Assembly (NCBI GenBank): GCA_029881055.1
Contig: JAOUNH010000008.1
Span: forward strand, 1-32,395
From: Gammaproteobacteria bacterium
GTDB taxonomy: Bacteria; Pseudomonadota; Gammaproteobacteria; Steroidobacterales; Woeseiaceae
Direction: 5' to 3'
Length of the DNA stretch: 32,395 nucleotides
A program made the position numbers and the translations under genes. Below are positions 1 to 10,387 of this stretch, in pieces. The notes beneath the pieces are model-generated. The model was not told the origin of the DNA. It saw nothing but the letters and a program-made list of their open reading frames with translations, and made no database searches. The first letter of the stretch is position 1. Every line of letters starts with the position of its first letter.

Positions 1-173
1 GAGACTCTGAACAAGTGGCGTCCCACGATAAAGAATTGAAATGAAAGGGTTAAAGTCAAGTCGCCTGTCGCTTTGTTGCGTGCCTTGCCCGTATTCCCGA
101 TACGCGCTGCGGCCCGCGTCGCGCGACAGGCGATTTGGCTTTAACGTGTGCGATGCCACTTGTTCAGAGTCTC
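1..173. repeat. MITE-like / palindromic element with 19-bp perfect terminal inverted repeats
   Basis: gagactctgaacaagtggc (1-19) is the exact reverse complement of gccacttgttcagagtctc (155-173). A second nested arm, gttaaagtcaagtcgcctgtcgc (about 49-72), pairs with gcgacaggcgatttggctttaac (about 122-144) with about 2 mismatches. No ORF inside. The left boundary coincides with the window edge. Confidence 0.65.
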
Positions 174-179
174 CCTAGT

Positions 180-1640
180 TCAGGTGTTGATCCCGCCCAT
201 CGAGTGGAACTTGGTCTCGTAGAACTCGGCCATACCTTCAGCGCCGCCCTCTGAGCCGATCCCGGACTCCTTCCAGCCGCCAAACGGTGCTACCTCGGTT
301 GAGAACACGCCCGAGTTTGAGCATACGATGCCGTATTCGAGCCGCTCGGCAACGCGCATGACGCGACCGATATCGCGGGTCGCGTAGTAGGCCGCAAGCC
401 CGTACTGGGTATCGTTGGCGCGTTCGATGGCCTCGTCCTCGGTGTCAAATACCTGGATCGCCGCGATCGGTCCGAAAATCTCTTCCTGGGCAATGCGCAT
501 GTCTTTAGTAATGCCGGTAACCAGGGTCGGTTCGAAGAAGCAGTGTCCCAGTTTGTGCTTGCCGCCGCCGCTCAGGACGTTGGCGCCTTTGGACGTGGCA
601 TCCGCCATGAAGCCGACCATTTCCTTAACCGCCGTTTCGCTGACCAGGGGTCCGATAGTGACATCCTTGCCGAAGCCGTCACCGACGCTAAGCGCATCGA
701 CAGCGGTTCGCATTTTCGCTACAAACGCATCCGCGACGCCGCGCTGGACAAAGATCCGATTGGTGCAGACGCAGGTTTGCCCGCAGTTGCGAAACTTCGT
801 TGCCATGCAATCGGCGACGGCGGAATCGAGGTCCGCATCGTCAAAAACGATAAAAGGTGCGTTGCCACCCAGTTCCAGCGAGATCTTCTTCACGCCATCG
901 GCGCACTGTTTCATCAGGATCTTGCCAACCTCGGTCGATCCGGTGAAGGTAAATTTGCCGATTTTCGGGTGCTGCGTCAGTACAGCGCCGATCTCACGCG
1001 AATTATTGCCGACGACAACGTTGATCACGCCTTTCGGTATTCCTGCGCGAGCCGCGAGTTCGCACATGCCGAGCGCGGACAGCGGTGTTTCTGTCGCTGG
1101 CTTGATGACGATCGTGCAGCCGGACGCCAGGGCAGGGCCCGCCTTGCGGGCGATCATCGCGTTGGGAAAATTCCAGGGTGTGATGCAGCCTACAACGCCG
1201 ACGGGTTGCTTGTAGGTCTGCAAACGGCGATCGGTGGAAATCGTCGGAATGGTGGCACCCTTGAAACGCTTCGACTCTTCAGCGTAGTACTCGATGAAGC
1301 CCGCGCCATAGCCGACTTCGCCAATGGACTCCGCGAGGGGCTTGCCCTGTTCTGCCGTCATGATCGCGCCGAGATCGTCGGCATTGGCCATCAAGAGGTT
1401 GAACCAGTTGCGCAGTAGGACGGCACGCTGCTTGGCCGGAACCTGGCTCCAGGACTTGAAGGCCTCGGCTGCAGCTTCGACAGCTCGCGTGGCGTCTGCG
1501 GCGTTACCGTTGGCGGTTTTCGTGACGAGCTGTCCGTTCGCGGGGTTGGTGACGTCGATTGTTCCGGCGCCGCCGGCGACCCACTCGCCATTGATATAGT
1601 TCTGGGTCTTGAGAAGGGTGGGGTCTTTCAATTTCAACAT
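180..1640 (-). CDS. gabD: NAD(P)-dependent succinate-semialdehyde dehydrogenase (aldehyde dehydrogenase family)
   Basis: Translation contains FTGSTEVGK, ISLELGGNAPFIVFDDADLD, NCGQTCVCTNR and EEIFGPIAAI, all ALDH/SSADH signatures. The ORF runs to 1685, but MLKLKDPTLLKTQNYINGEWV at 1640 is the likelier start. Confidence 0.9.
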   Translation of the reverse strand: MLKLKDPTLLKTQNYINGEWVAGGAGTIDVTNPANGQLVTKTANGNAADATRAVEAAAEAFKSWSQVPAKQRAVLLRNWFNLLMANADDLGAIMTAEQGKPLAESIGEVGYGAGFIEYYAEESKRFKGATIPTISTDRRLQTYKQPVGVVGCITPWNFPNAMIARKAGPALASGCTIVIKPATETPLSALGMCELAARAGIPKGVINVVVGNNSREIGAVLTQHPKIGKFTFTGSTEVGKILMKQCADGVKKISLELGGNAPFIVFDDADLDSAVADCMATKFRNCGQTCVCTNRIFVQRGVADAFVAKMRTAVDALSVGDGFGKDVTIGPLVSETAVKEMVGFMADATSKGANVLSGGGKHKLGHCFFEPTLVTGITKDMRIAQEEIFGPIAAIQVFDTEDEAIERANDTQYGLAAYYATRDIGRVMRVAERLEYGIVCSNSGVFSTEVAPFGGWKESGIGSEGGAEGMAEFYETKFHSMGGINT

Positions 1641-1718
1641 GGTTCTGGTCCGTTCCGGGTCGGCGAAAAGCGGGCAGCTTACCACCGGACCGGCAGGCGA
1701 AATAGCCGGGATTCGGCG

Positions 1719-1748
1719 TTGCGTGTGCTGAAGGGTTTACCGTATAAT
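1719..1748 (+). promoter_or_regulatory. Candidate sigma70 promoter for the rimP-nusA-infB operon
   Basis: TTGCGT (1719-1724), 18-bp spacer, perfect TATAAT (1743-1748), about 160 bp upstream of rimP. Confidence 0.55.
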
Positions 1749-1784
1749 CCCGCGCCAGCGCCCCACCAGAGTACCGGTGGGTAA

Positions 1785-1880
1785 TGGCCCCGCTTAGGGG
1801 CTTTTTGTTGTCCAAAGTAGTGGCGCGGGCAGCGACTTAAGTGCTGGGTAAGAATGGGCCATTGGCCCATTTTTCGTTTT
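1785..1880 (+). promoter_or_regulatory. rimP leader: two consecutive terminator-like hairpins
   Basis: GCCCC-gctta-GGGGC followed by TTTTT (about 1785-1806), then AATGGGCC-att-GGCCCATT followed by TTTCGTTTT (about 1853-1880), between the promoter and the rimP ATG. Compatible with the known rimP-leader attenuator class. Confidence 0.55.
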
Positions 1881-1906
1881 AGAACAGGTGGTTAGGTGAG
1901 TTCGCA

Positions 1907-2359
1907 ATGACCGGAGATGAGCTTCAGAAATTGCTCGAGCCGACTGTCGAAAGGCTGGGATACGAGCTGACGGACCTGGAGGTTCGTCTGAGCGGTAAGG
2001 GCGGACTCTTGCGCCTGACGATCGACAAGCCCGACGGTATAGGGCTCGACGATTGTGAGGCTGTGAGTCGTGCCGTAGGCGCGCTCCTGGATGTCGAGGA
2101 TCCGTTGCAGGGCGAGTACAACCTCGAGGTTTCGTCGCCGGGATTGGATCGGAAGTTGACAAAAGTTGAACATTTTCAAAGGTTTGAAGGAGAAACCTTG
2201 AAAGTTACTATGCGTTTCCCGATAGAGGGACGCAGACGATTTCGCGGCACTTTGTTGTCGTCGGATGACAGAAATATTGTAGTTGAGGTGGATGGAGAGT
2301 CGCACAGCCTGCCGCTGTCGATGATCGATACGGCTCGACTGGTACCTGACGGGGCATAG
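1907..2359 (+). CDS. rimP: Ribosome maturation factor RimP
   Basis: LEPTVERLGYELTDLEVR, DDCEAVSRAVGALLDVEDPLQGEYNLEVSSPGLDRKL; directly upstream of nusA. Confidence 0.96.
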   Translation: MTGDELQKLLEPTVERLGYELTDLEVRLSGKGGLLRLTIDKPDGIGLDDCEAVSRAVGALLDVEDPLQGEYNLEVSSPGLDRKLTKVEHFQRFEGETLKVTMRFPIEGRRRFRGTLLSSDDRNIVVEVDGESHSLPLSMIDTARLVPDGA

Positions 2360-2389
2360 GTCCTGCGGGATTTTGGGAGTTTTACGTAA

Positions 2390-3895
2390 ATGAGCAAAGA
2401 AATTCTGATGGTCGTTGACGCCGTTTCAAACGAGAAGGGCGTCGAGAAAGACATCATATTCGAGGCAATCGAAGCCGCGCTGGCATCTGCGACCCGCAGA
2501 AAACACGGTGACGACATCGATGTGCGCGTGGCGATCGATCGCAGTACGGGCGAATACGACACGTTTCGTCGCTGGCTGGTATTCGATGACGAGTCCACCG
2601 AACTCGAAACGCCGGACCGTGAACTGCGCATGATCGATGCCGTTGACGTCGATCCGGCTGCCGAGCCGGGTGGCTACGTCGAGGTACCGATGGAATCCGT
2701 CGAATTCGGGCGCATTGCGGCACAAACGGCCAAGCAGGTCATCGTGCAGAAAGTTCGCGAGGCTGAGCGTGAGCAGGTGGTTGAGGAATACACCAGCCGT
2801 GTCGGCGAAATGCTGTCGGGACTTGTGAAGCGCGTTGATCGCAACGGCGTCTATATTGACCTCGGTGGCAACGCAGAAGGCTTCGTGCCGCGCGAGAACA
2901 TGGTGCCGCGCGAGCCGGTGCGCCCGCAGGACCGCATTAAAGCGTTGCTTACGGAAGTTCGTTCCGAAGTCCGTGGTCCGCAGTTGTTCATGACGCGCAC
3001 TTCGCCCGAGTTTCTGGTGGAGCTGTTCAAGATCGAGGTGCCGGAAGTCGGCCAGGGCCTGATCGATATTCTCGGTGCAGCTCGTGATCCTGGATTGCGT
3101 GCAAAAATCGCAGTACGTAGCAACGACAGCCGCATCGATGCGGTAGGCGCCTGTGTGGGCATGCGCGGTTCTCGTGTACAAGCCGTATCGAACGAACTCG
3201 CCGGTGAGCGCGTCGACATCATTCTCTGGGATGACAATGCGGCGCAATTTGTTGTGAACGCAATGTCGCCCGCCGAGGTGGTATCAATCGTTGTGGATGA
3301 AGACAAACACAGCATGGATATCGCGGTTGACGAGGACAAATTGTCCCAGGCGATCGGTCGTGGTGGCCAGAACATTCGTCTTGCCAGCGAGCTATCCGGC
3401 TGGGAGCTGAATGTCATGACGGCGCAGGACGCTGAAGAGAAGAGCGAATCCGAGACGAAAGACTTGATCGCGATGTTCTCGAAGCAACTCGACGTCGATG
3501 AGGAAGTATCCCTGATTCTTGTCCAGGAAGGATTCTCGACAATCGAGGAAGTGGCTTATGTACCGGCTTCCGAACTCCTGGCAATCGAAGAGTTCGATGA
3601 AGGCATCGTTGACGAGCTCAGAAGTCGTGCTCGTGACGTGCTGTTGACACAGGCGATTGTGCGGGAAGAAAAGATTGACGAAGTAGAGCCCGCCGAGGAT
3701 CTGCTGAGCCTGGAAGGTGTCGACAAGGGTCTTGCCTTCTTGCTTGCGAGCAAGGGAGTTGTAACGCGCGAGGATCTCGCGGAGCTTGCGACCGATGACC
3801 TGCTCGAAATCAAGGAAGATCTTGCAGAAGAAGAAGCGGCTGCGCTGATAATGAGAGCGCGTGCACATTGGTTCGAAGAAGAGCAGCAGGCTTGA
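2390..3895 (+). CDS. nusA: Transcription termination/antitermination protein NusA
   Basis: N-terminal MSKEILMVVDAVSNEKGV, S1/KH domains (GACVGMRGSRVQAVSNEL, AIGRGGQNIRLASELSGWELNVMT) and C-terminal acidic repeats. Confidence 0.98.
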   Translation: MSKEILMVVDAVSNEKGVEKDIIFEAIEAALASATRRKHGDDIDVRVAIDRSTGEYDTFRRWLVFDDESTELETPDRELRMIDAVDVDPAAEPGGYVEVPMESVEFGRIAAQTAKQVIVQKVREAEREQVVEEYTSRVGEMLSGLVKRVDRNGVYIDLGGNAEGFVPRENMVPREPVRPQDRIKALLTEVRSEVRGPQLFMTRTSPEFLVELFKIEVPEVGQGLIDILGAARDPGLRAKIAVRSNDSRIDAVGACVGMRGSRVQAVSNELAGERVDIILWDDNAAQFVVNAMSPAEVVSIVVDEDKHSMDIAVDEDKLSQAIGRGGQNIRLASELSGWELNVMTAQDAEEKSESETKDLIAMFSKQLDVDEEVSLILVQEGFSTIEEVAYVPASELLAIEEFDEGIVDELRSRARDVLLTQAIVREEKIDEVEPAEDLLSLEGVDKGLAFLLASKGVVTREDLAELATDDLLEIKEDLAEEEAAALIMRARAHWFEEEQQA

Positions 3896-3919
3896 TAGCC
3901 GCTCAATACGGAGTTTGGT

Positions 3920-6442
3920 ATGGCTGACGTGACAGTTGCACAATTTGCTGAGGTTCTGAAAGTTCCTGTTGCCAAGCTGATTTCGCAGCTTGACGAGGCC
4001 GGTATCAAGGTCAGCGGGTCCGATGACAAGATCAGCGACGACGCAAAACTCGAATTGCTGACGCACTTGCGTCGCAGTCACGGGCAGGAAGACACGTCCG
4101 CGACAGCGGCTGCGCCACGCAAGATCACCTTGAAGCGCAAGTCTCAATCCGAGCTTCGACTTTCCGGGGCGCAGGGTCGATCGCGGACGGTCAACGTAGA
4201 AGTGCGGCGTAAACGTACTTATATCAAGCGCGATGTGCTCGAGAAGCAAGCGCAGGATGAGCAGGAGGCCCTCGACCGCAGTCGCCAGGAGGAGGAAGAG
4301 CGCCTGAAAGCGGAAGAGGCGGCAAAACAACATCTGCTGGCTGAGAAGGAACAAGCCGCGAAACGTGAGCTCGAAGAGCGAGAGAAGCAAGAGCAGGCGG
4401 CGAAGGACGCGGCACTAGCGGCCCAGCAGGAGGCCCAGAGAGTTGCCTCGACCGAGGCGGAGGAAAAGGCGCGGCTCGAGAAAGCTGAGGCGGACGCTCG
4501 ACTTCGGCGTGGCAAGGACAAGGAGAAGGTCAAGCCGAGTCATGGTGAGACGCGTTACGGACGCAAGGAGTTGCACGTTGCCGGCGATAAGAGCGGGCGA
4601 CGTAAGCGCAAAACGCCAGTGCGTCGACGTGCCATGGCTGTCGGCGGGGATTCGAAACACGGATTCGAGCTGCCAACGGCACCGGTAGTCCATGAAGTGG
4701 AAATTCCTGCCAGCATTTCAGTGTCAGAACTCGCACAGAAAATGGCGATCAAGGGCAATGAAGTCGTCAAGGTCCTGTTCAACATGGGTGCCATGGTGAC
4801 GATCAACCAGGCTATTGATCAGGACACGGCGATACTGGTTGTTGAAGAACTCGGCCATGTGGCCAAGCCGGTCGATGCTGTTGCCATGGACGAGCAACTG
4901 TTGGCCGAGGAAAGTCAGATTACAGGCGACGCGGTGTCGCGTGCTCCGGTAGTCACAATTATGGGCCACGTTGATCACGGCAAGACATCCTTGCTCGATT
5001 ACATTCGTCGTACCAAAGTGGTTGACGACGAAGCGGGCGGTATCACGCAGCATATCGGTGCTTACTCAGTAAAAACGGACAAGGGACAAATTTCGTTTCT
5101 TGATACACCCGGACATGCGGCCTTTACGGCAATGCGTGCCCGCGGTGCGCAAGCGACCGACATCGTGATCCTGGTCGTCGCTGCCGATGATGGAGTCATG
5201 CCACAGACGATAGAGGCGATACAGCATTCGAAAGCGGCCGAAGTTCCGCTCGTGGTAGCCATTAACAAGATCGATCGGGAAAACGCCGATCCGGAACGAG
5301 TTAAGAACGAATTGTCACAACACGGAATAATTCCCGAGGACTGGGGCGGCGAGCAAATGTTTGTCCACGTGTCGGCGAAGACCGGTGAGGGCGTCGACAA
5401 ACTGCTCGACGCGATATTGCTGCAGGCGGAGGTCATGGACCTGAAAGCAGTCGCGACCGGGCCGGCGCAGGGAATTGTTATTGAATCCAGTCTTGAGAAA
5501 GGCCGCGGAGCCGTTGCTACGCTGCTGGTCCAGAGCGGCACTTTGAAGCAGGGCGACATGATCATTGCCGGTGAAGAGTACGGCCGAATCAGGAATATGT
5601 TTGATGAGACCGGTGCATCGATCAAGGAAGCACGGCCGTCAATGCCGGCCGTAGTGCTTGGACTGTCAAAGACACCAGGCGCAGGAGACGACTTTATCGT
5701 CGTCAAGAACGAGCGCAAGGCGCGCGAAGTTGCCGAGTTCCGCCAAGCCAAGACACGGGAAGCCAAGCTTGCGCAGCAACAAGCTTCGAAGATGGAAGAT
5801 ATGTTCTCGCAGATGCAGGACGGCGAGATATCGTCAGTGCCGGTGGTCATCAAGTCCGATGTGCACGGCAGTGCCGAGGCGCTTCGCGATGCCCTGATGA
5901 AGCTTTCAACCGACGAAGTCCGTGTCAAAGTACTGGCATCGGGTGTCGGTGGAATTACCGAAACAGATGCCAACCTGGCGGCAGCTTCGAAGGCCACGAT
6001 TATTGGCTTCAACGTCCGCGCGGATGCGGCAGCCCGAACAGCGATCAAGGAAGCGGGTATCGACGTTCGCTACTACAGCATCATCTACGAAGCGATTGAC
6101 GACGTGAAAGCAGCGTTGACGGGCTTGTTGGCGCCGGAGGTACGGGAAAACATTCTTGGGCTCGCTGAGGTCAAGGAAGTGTTTAATTCGCCGAAGTATG
6201 GCGACATCGCAGGTTGTATCGTCACCGAAGGGCTTGTGAAGCGCTCGAGTCCGATTCGTGTATTGCGCGATAACGTCGTGATATTCGAAGGCGAACTCGA
6301 GTCGTTGCGCCGATTCAAAGACGCTGTAAGCGAAGTGCGTTCCGGCACCGAGTGCGGTATCGGAGTGAAGAACTACAGCGTCCAGGTGGGCGACCAGATT
6401 GAGTGTTTCGAACGAATCGAGGTCGCGCGTACGCTCGACTAG
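3920..6442 (+). CDS. infB: Translation initiation factor IF-2
   Basis: [32 protein letters not shown] and NKID G-motifs; charged Glu/Lys/Arg-rich N-terminal region; downstream of nusA. Confidence 0.98.
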   Translation: MADVTVAQFAEVLKVPVAKLISQLDEAGIKVSGSDDKISDDAKLELLTHLRRSHGQEDTSATAAAPRKITLKRKSQSELRLSGAQGRSRTVNVEVRRKRTYIKRDVLEKQAQDEQEALDRSRQEEEERLKAEEAAKQHLLAEKEQAAKRELEEREKQEQAAKDAALAAQQEAQRVASTEAEEKARLEKAEADARLRRGKDKEKVKPSHGETRYGRKELHVAGDKSGRRKRKTPVRRRAMAVGGDSKHGFELPTAPVVHEVEIPASISVSELAQKMAIKGNEVVKVLFNMGAMVTINQAIDQDTAILVVEELGHVAKPVDAVAMDEQLLAEESQITGDAVSRAPVVTIMGHVDHGKTSLLDYIRRTKVVDDEAGGITQHIGAYSVKTDKGQISFLDTPGHAAFTAMRARGAQATDIVILVVAADDGVMPQTIEAIQHSKAAEVPLVVAINKIDRENADPERVKNELSQHGIIPEDWGGEQMFVHVSAKTGEGVDKLLDAILLQAEVMDLKAVATGPAQGIVIESSLEKGRGAVATLLVQSGTLKQGDMIIAGEEYGRIRNMFDETGASIKEARPSMPAVVLGLSKTPGAGDDFIVVKNERKAREVAEFRQAKTREAKLAQQQASKMEDMFSQMQDGEISSVPVVIKSDVHGSAEALRDALMKLSTDEVRVKVLASGVGGITETDANLAAASKATIIGFNVRADAAARTAIKEAGIDVRYYSIIYEAIDDVKAALTGLLAPEVRENILGLAEVKEVFNSPKYGDIAGCIVTEGLVKRSSPIRVLRDNVVIFEGELESLRRFKDAVSEVRSGTECGIGVKNYSVQVGDQIECFERIEVARTLD

Positions 6443-6460
6443 GCGTACGGGTGTCGATCA

Positions 6461-6832
6461 ATGCCACGTGAGTTTTCCAGAAGCAAGCGACTTGGAAACG
6501 AGGTGCTGCGCACCTTGAATGAGCTGGTTCGATTCGAGACGAAAGATCCGAGCCTGAAAATGGTGTCGCTGTCGTCCCTGGAATTGTCCAGAGATCTCAG
6601 CGTGGCGCGGGTGTACTTCAGCATGCTTGACCCGAACGGAGATCCGGCGCCGGTGCAGGAAGGTCTGGAGCGAGCCAGCGGTTTTCTGCGTAGTCGCTTG
6701 GGCCGCGAGGTCAAAATCCGGCATGTGCCGGAACTGCGCTTTGCACATGACGATAGCGCCGCCGAAGCTCAGCGCATCAGCAGTCTGATCGACCGTGCGC
6801 TGGATTCCGACAAAAGCAACGAGCAGCGGTAA
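6461..6832 (+). CDS. rbfA: 30S ribosome-binding factor RbfA
   Basis: FSRSKRLGNEVLRTLNEL..DPSLKMVSLSSLELSRDLSVARVYFS; conserved operon position. Confidence 0.95.
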   Translation: MPREFSRSKRLGNEVLRTLNELVRFETKDPSLKMVSLSSLELSRDLSVARVYFSMLDPNGDPAPVQEGLERASGFLRSRLGREVKIRHVPELRFAHDDSAAEAQRISSLIDRALDSDKSNEQR

Positions 6833-6837
6833 ACGTC

Positions 6838-7770
6838 ATGGCCAGAGGAATGAAGCGCCACGCGGATCCGGTGGACGGACTGTTGTTGCTCGACAAGCCC
6901 TCGGGCATGACCTCGAACCGGGCGTTGCAGGTGGTGCGGCGTTTGTTGAATGCGCAAAAAGCGGGACATACGGGCAGTCTGGATCCGGCCGCCACCGGCA
7001 TGCTGCCGTTGTGTTTCGGCGAGGCGACCAAAGTCTGTGCTTACTTGCTGAACGCGGACAAGAGCTACCGCGTAACGGCGAAGCTGGGATCGGCGACCGA
7101 TACCGGAGACGGCGATGGCGAGGTTTGTTCGACGGCGGATGTACCCGATCTGCCCATCGAGCGCTGGAACGAGATTCTGCAGAGTTTTTGCGGCGAGTCG
7201 ACCCAGATACCGCCCATGTACTCGGCGCTGAAAAAGGACGGCAAGCGCCTGTACGAGCTGGCGCGAAAGGGCGAAGTTGTCGAGCGCGAGCCCAGGGCCA
7301 TCCGGATCGACGAAATCCGGCTGCTGGAGCTCGCCGGTAACCGGCTGGTGTTCCGCGTACGCTGCTCGAAAGGCACGTACATACGCGTCCTCGTCGAGGA
7401 TATTGCCAGGAAGGCAGGCACAGTGGCCTACACAGCCCGATTGCACCGGGAGTCGGTGGGTGACTTCGAAAGCGCCAGCATGCTGGACATGACGGCTGTG
7501 GAGGCGCTCGCAGCGGAAGGGCTGGAGCCATTGCGAGCCAGGCTGTTGCCCGCCGATGTCGCCCTTGCGGATCTGCCCGGAGTTTTGGTCGATCCGGACG
7601 ACGCCGAGCGTTTTTGCGGTGGCCAGGCGGTATCCGTGGATACTGAGCAGCAAGAAGGACTTGCACGCGTTTATGCGCCGGAAGAGCGATTTCTGGGCGT
7701 GGGATACCTGTCAGCGGAAGGCAAGCTGGCGCCACGGCGCGTGTTCAAAATACAGGAAAAAACCCCGTAA
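6838..7770 (+). CDS. truB: tRNA pseudouridine(55) synthase TruB
   Basis: DGLLLLDKPSGMTSNRALQVVRRLL, GHTGSLDPAATGMLPLCFGEATK, RCSKGTYIRVLVEDI. Confidence 0.97.
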   Translation: MARGMKRHADPVDGLLLLDKPSGMTSNRALQVVRRLLNAQKAGHTGSLDPAATGMLPLCFGEATKVCAYLLNADKSYRVTAKLGSATDTGDGDGEVCSTADVPDLPIERWNEILQSFCGESTQIPPMYSALKKDGKRLYELARKGEVVEREPRAIRIDEIRLLELAGNRLVFRVRCSKGTYIRVLVEDIARKAGTVAYTARLHRESVGDFESASMLDMTAVEALAAEGLEPLRARLLPADVALADLPGVLVDPDDAERFCGGQAVSVDTEQQEGLARVYAPEERFLGVGYLSAEGKLAPRRVFKIQEKTP

Positions 7771-7865
7771 TTATTTGATTTTGGGGTGTTAATGGGCCCG
7801 AACAGGGGCTAGAATACCGCGCTCAAAAAAGGGCAAAAGACAGAGAACTTGGAGTATTAGTAAAG

Positions 7866-8135
7866 ATGTCACTTTCCAGTGAAGTAAAGCAAAGTTTGAT
7901 CGCCGAACATGCACGAGGCGACGCCGATACAGGATCACCTGAAGTGCAGGTCGCGCTGCTATCGAAGAGAATTGCAGAGCTCACCGAGCATTTCGGCGAG
8001 CACAAAAAAGATCACCACAGCCGTCAGGGTCTGCTCAGGATGGTTAGCAAGCGACGTAAGCTGCTCGACTATTTAAAAGCCAAAGACAATGACCGGTACC
8101 GCGAGCTGATTGAGAAGCTCGGTCTGCGTCGCTAG
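7866..8135 (+). CDS. rpsO: 30S ribosomal protein S15
   Basis: [49 protein letters not shown]. Confidence 0.98.
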   Translation: MSLSSEVKQSLIAEHARGDADTGSPEVQVALLSKRIAELTEHFGEHKKDHHSRQGLLRMVSKRRKLLDYLKAKDNDRYRELIEKLGLRR

Positions 8136-8240
8136 TCCAGCGAGCAATTTCGGCAATGTAAGTATGCTCCGTGTCGTTCCTATCCAGGGGTTCGCGGTTG
8201 ATTGCTTTTGCCTCAACAAATTCCAAACAGAGAAATCATA

Positions 8241-10328
8241 GTGAATTCGACGAAAAAGAGTTTCCAATTCGGGGAACATGAAGTAACGATAGAAACGGGC
8301 GGAATTGCCCGACAGGCCGACGGTGCCGTAATCGTCAATATGGCTGACACGACCGTGCTGGTTACGGCGGTTGGACGCAAAGTTGCGGAACCGGGCAGAG
8401 ACTTCTTCCCGTTGACCGTCAACTACCAGGAAAAGACCTACGCTGCCGGCAGGATCCCGGGTGGATTCTTCAAGCGTGAAGGACGTCCGAGCGAGAAGGA
8501 GACGCTGACGTGTCGACTCATCGATCGTCCGGTGCGCCCCTTGTTCCCCAAAGGATTTACGAACGAGGTGCAAATCATCGCAACTGTGATGTCGCTGAAT
8601 CCGGACGTTGATCCGGATATCCCGTCACTCATCGGTGCGTCAGCGGCGCTGGCAATTTCGGGCATGCCGTTTGCGGGTCCGATCGGCGCGGCCAAGGTTG
8701 GCTACAAAGATGGTGCGTACATCCTGAATCCGGGTCGCGCTGCTGTTGCTGAGGGCGACCTTGAGCTCGTCGTCGCCGGCACCAAAGATGCCGTATTGAT
8801 GGTTGAATCAGAAGCCAAAGGTCTTTCTGAGGAGGTCATGCTGGGCGCAGTGATGTTCGGCCACGAGCAGATGCAGGTTGCCATCAATGCGATTAACGAA
8901 CTGGCTGCCCAGGTTGGCAAGCCGGCATGGGAGTGGGTTGCACCGGCAGCGGATGACGATCTTGTAGCAGCGGCGAAAGCGGCAGCGGAGAGTGCGCTGG
9001 CCGATGCGTATCGCATTACGGACAAGCAGGACCGCCAGACTGCAGTGGGCTCGGCGAAGGCTGCAGCTAGCGCTGCATTGACCAGCGGCGATGATGCGCG
9101 TTGGTCTGCCGAAGATATCAAAGGCGCTTTATACAAGCTGGAAAAGAGCATCGTTCGCCAGCGTGTCATCAAGGGCGAGCCACGAATTGACGGCCGCGAC
9201 AGGACAACTGTGCGCCCGATCGATGTCGAGGTTGGTGTTCTTCCTCGTGCGCATGGCTCGGCCATTTTTACGCGTGGCGAGACTCAGGCGATCGTCGTTA
9301 CGACCCTCGGTACGGGACGTGACGCACAGATTATCGACGCCATCGAAGGCGAGCGAAAAGAGCCGTTCATGCTGCACTACAACTTCCCGCCATTCTGCGT
9401 TGGCGAGACTGGTTTTGTCGGTTCACCGAAACGACGCGAAATCGGTCACGGCAAGCTGGCCCGGCGTGGCATCGAAGCGGTGCTGCCGAAGATGGACGAG
9501 TTCGGCTACGTTGTTCGCGTCGTATCGGAGATCACAGAGTCCAACGGTTCCAGCTCAATGGCATCGGTTTGCGGTACAAGTCTTGCGCTGATGGATGCAG
9601 GCGTTCCAATCAAGGCACCGGTAGCCGGTGTTGCGATGGGTCTCGTCAAGGAAGGTGATGACTTCGCAGTTCTTACCGACATCCTGGGCGATGAGGATCA
9701 TCTTGGCGACATGGACTTCAAGGTCGCCGGAACGAGCGAAGGTGTTACCGCTCTGCAGATGGACATCAAGATTCAGGGCATTACTCGCGAGATCATGAGC
9801 ACTGCGCTCGACCAGGCGCGAAGTGCGCGTTTGCACATCCTGGGTGAGATGAACAAAGTCATCAGCGAATCGCGCAAGGAAATGTCCGAGTGGGCTCCAA
9901 CGATCATTACCATGAAGATCGATCCGGAGAAGATTCGGGATGTTATTGGCAAGGGCGGTGCGGTCATTCGTGCGATCACCGAGGAAACCGGCGCGTCAGT
10001 TGATATCGATAACGACGGCACAGTACGTATCGCGTCGGTTGACGGCGCATCCGGTAAAGAAGCCTTTCGCCGCATCGAGCTGATCACCGCTGATGTTGAA
10101 GTCGGACGTATTTACGACGGCAAGGTTGCTCGCCTGATGGATTTTGGTGCATTCGTTACCATTCTGCCGGGCAAGGACGGTCTCGTTCACATATCCCAGA
10201 TATCAAACGAGCGTGTCGAGAAAGTCAGCGACAAACTGGCCGAAGGCGACGAAGTCAGGGTCAAGGTGCTTGAGGTTGATCGACAGGGCCGTGTCCGTTT
10301 GTCCATGAAGGAACTTGACGTCGGGTAA
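8241..10328 (+). CDS. pnp: Polyribonucleotide nucleotidyltransferase
   Basis: [52 protein letters not shown] domain [20 protein letters not shown] and S1 domain [18 protein letters not shown] at 8241 ([11 protein letters not shown]) is the likely start; the ORF track begins at 8202. Confidence 0.97.
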   Translation: MNSTKKSFQFGEHEVTIETGGIARQADGAVIVNMADTTVLVTAVGRKVAEPGRDFFPLTVNYQEKTYAAGRIPGGFFKREGRPSEKETLTCRLIDRPVRPLFPKGFTNEVQIIATVMSLNPDVDPDIPSLIGASAALAISGMPFAGPIGAAKVGYKDGAYILNPGRAAVAEGDLELVVAGTKDAVLMVESEAKGLSEEVMLGAVMFGHEQMQVAINAINELAAQVGKPAWEWVAPAADDDLVAAAKAAAESALADAYRITDKQDRQTAVGSAKAAASAALTSGDDARWSAEDIKGALYKLEKSIVRQRVIKGEPRIDGRDRTTVRPIDVEVGVLPRAHGSAIFTRGETQAIVVTTLGTGRDAQIIDAIEGERKEPFMLHYNFPPFCVGETGFVGSPKRREIGHGKLARRGIEAVLPKMDEFGYVVRVVSEITESNGSSSMASVCGTSLALMDAGVPIKAPVAGVAMGLVKEGDDFAVLTDILGDEDHLGDMDFKVAGTSEGVTALQMDIKIQGITREIMSTALDQARSARLHILGEMNKVISESRKEMSEWAPTIITMKIDPEKIRDVIGKGGAVIRAITEETGASVDIDNDGTVRIASVDGASGKEAFRRIELITADVEVGRIYDGKVARLMDFGAFVTILPGKDGLVHISQISNERVEKVSDKLAEGDEVRVKVLEVDRQGRVRLSMKELDVG

Positions 10329-10352
10329 CTTCTATCCCGCCGGAAAAAATCA

Positions 10353-10387
10353 GGGCCGAAGCGCGCAGGCACTTCGGCCCTTTTTTT
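10353..10387. terminator. Bidirectional intrinsic terminator between convergent pnp and YheT-like genes
   Basis: GGGCCGAAG (10353-10361) / CTTCGGCCC (10372-10380) followed by TTTTTTT, with an A-run at about 10344-10349 on the other side. Confidence 0.9.

Noticed and set aside
415-1418. Plus-strand ORFs of 266 and 291 aa opposite gabD
   Set aside because: Antisense to a clearly conserved aldehyde dehydrogenase; typical shadow ORFs in GC-rich DNA.
2426-4390. Minus-strand ORFs of 273 and 332 aa opposite nusA/infB
   Set aside because: Shadow ORFs over highly conserved genes with no recognisable domain.
7771-7865. Separate rpsO promoter (tagaat at about 7810-7815)
   Set aside because: No acceptable -35 at 16-18 bp spacing; plausible biologically, but not supportable from the sequence alone.
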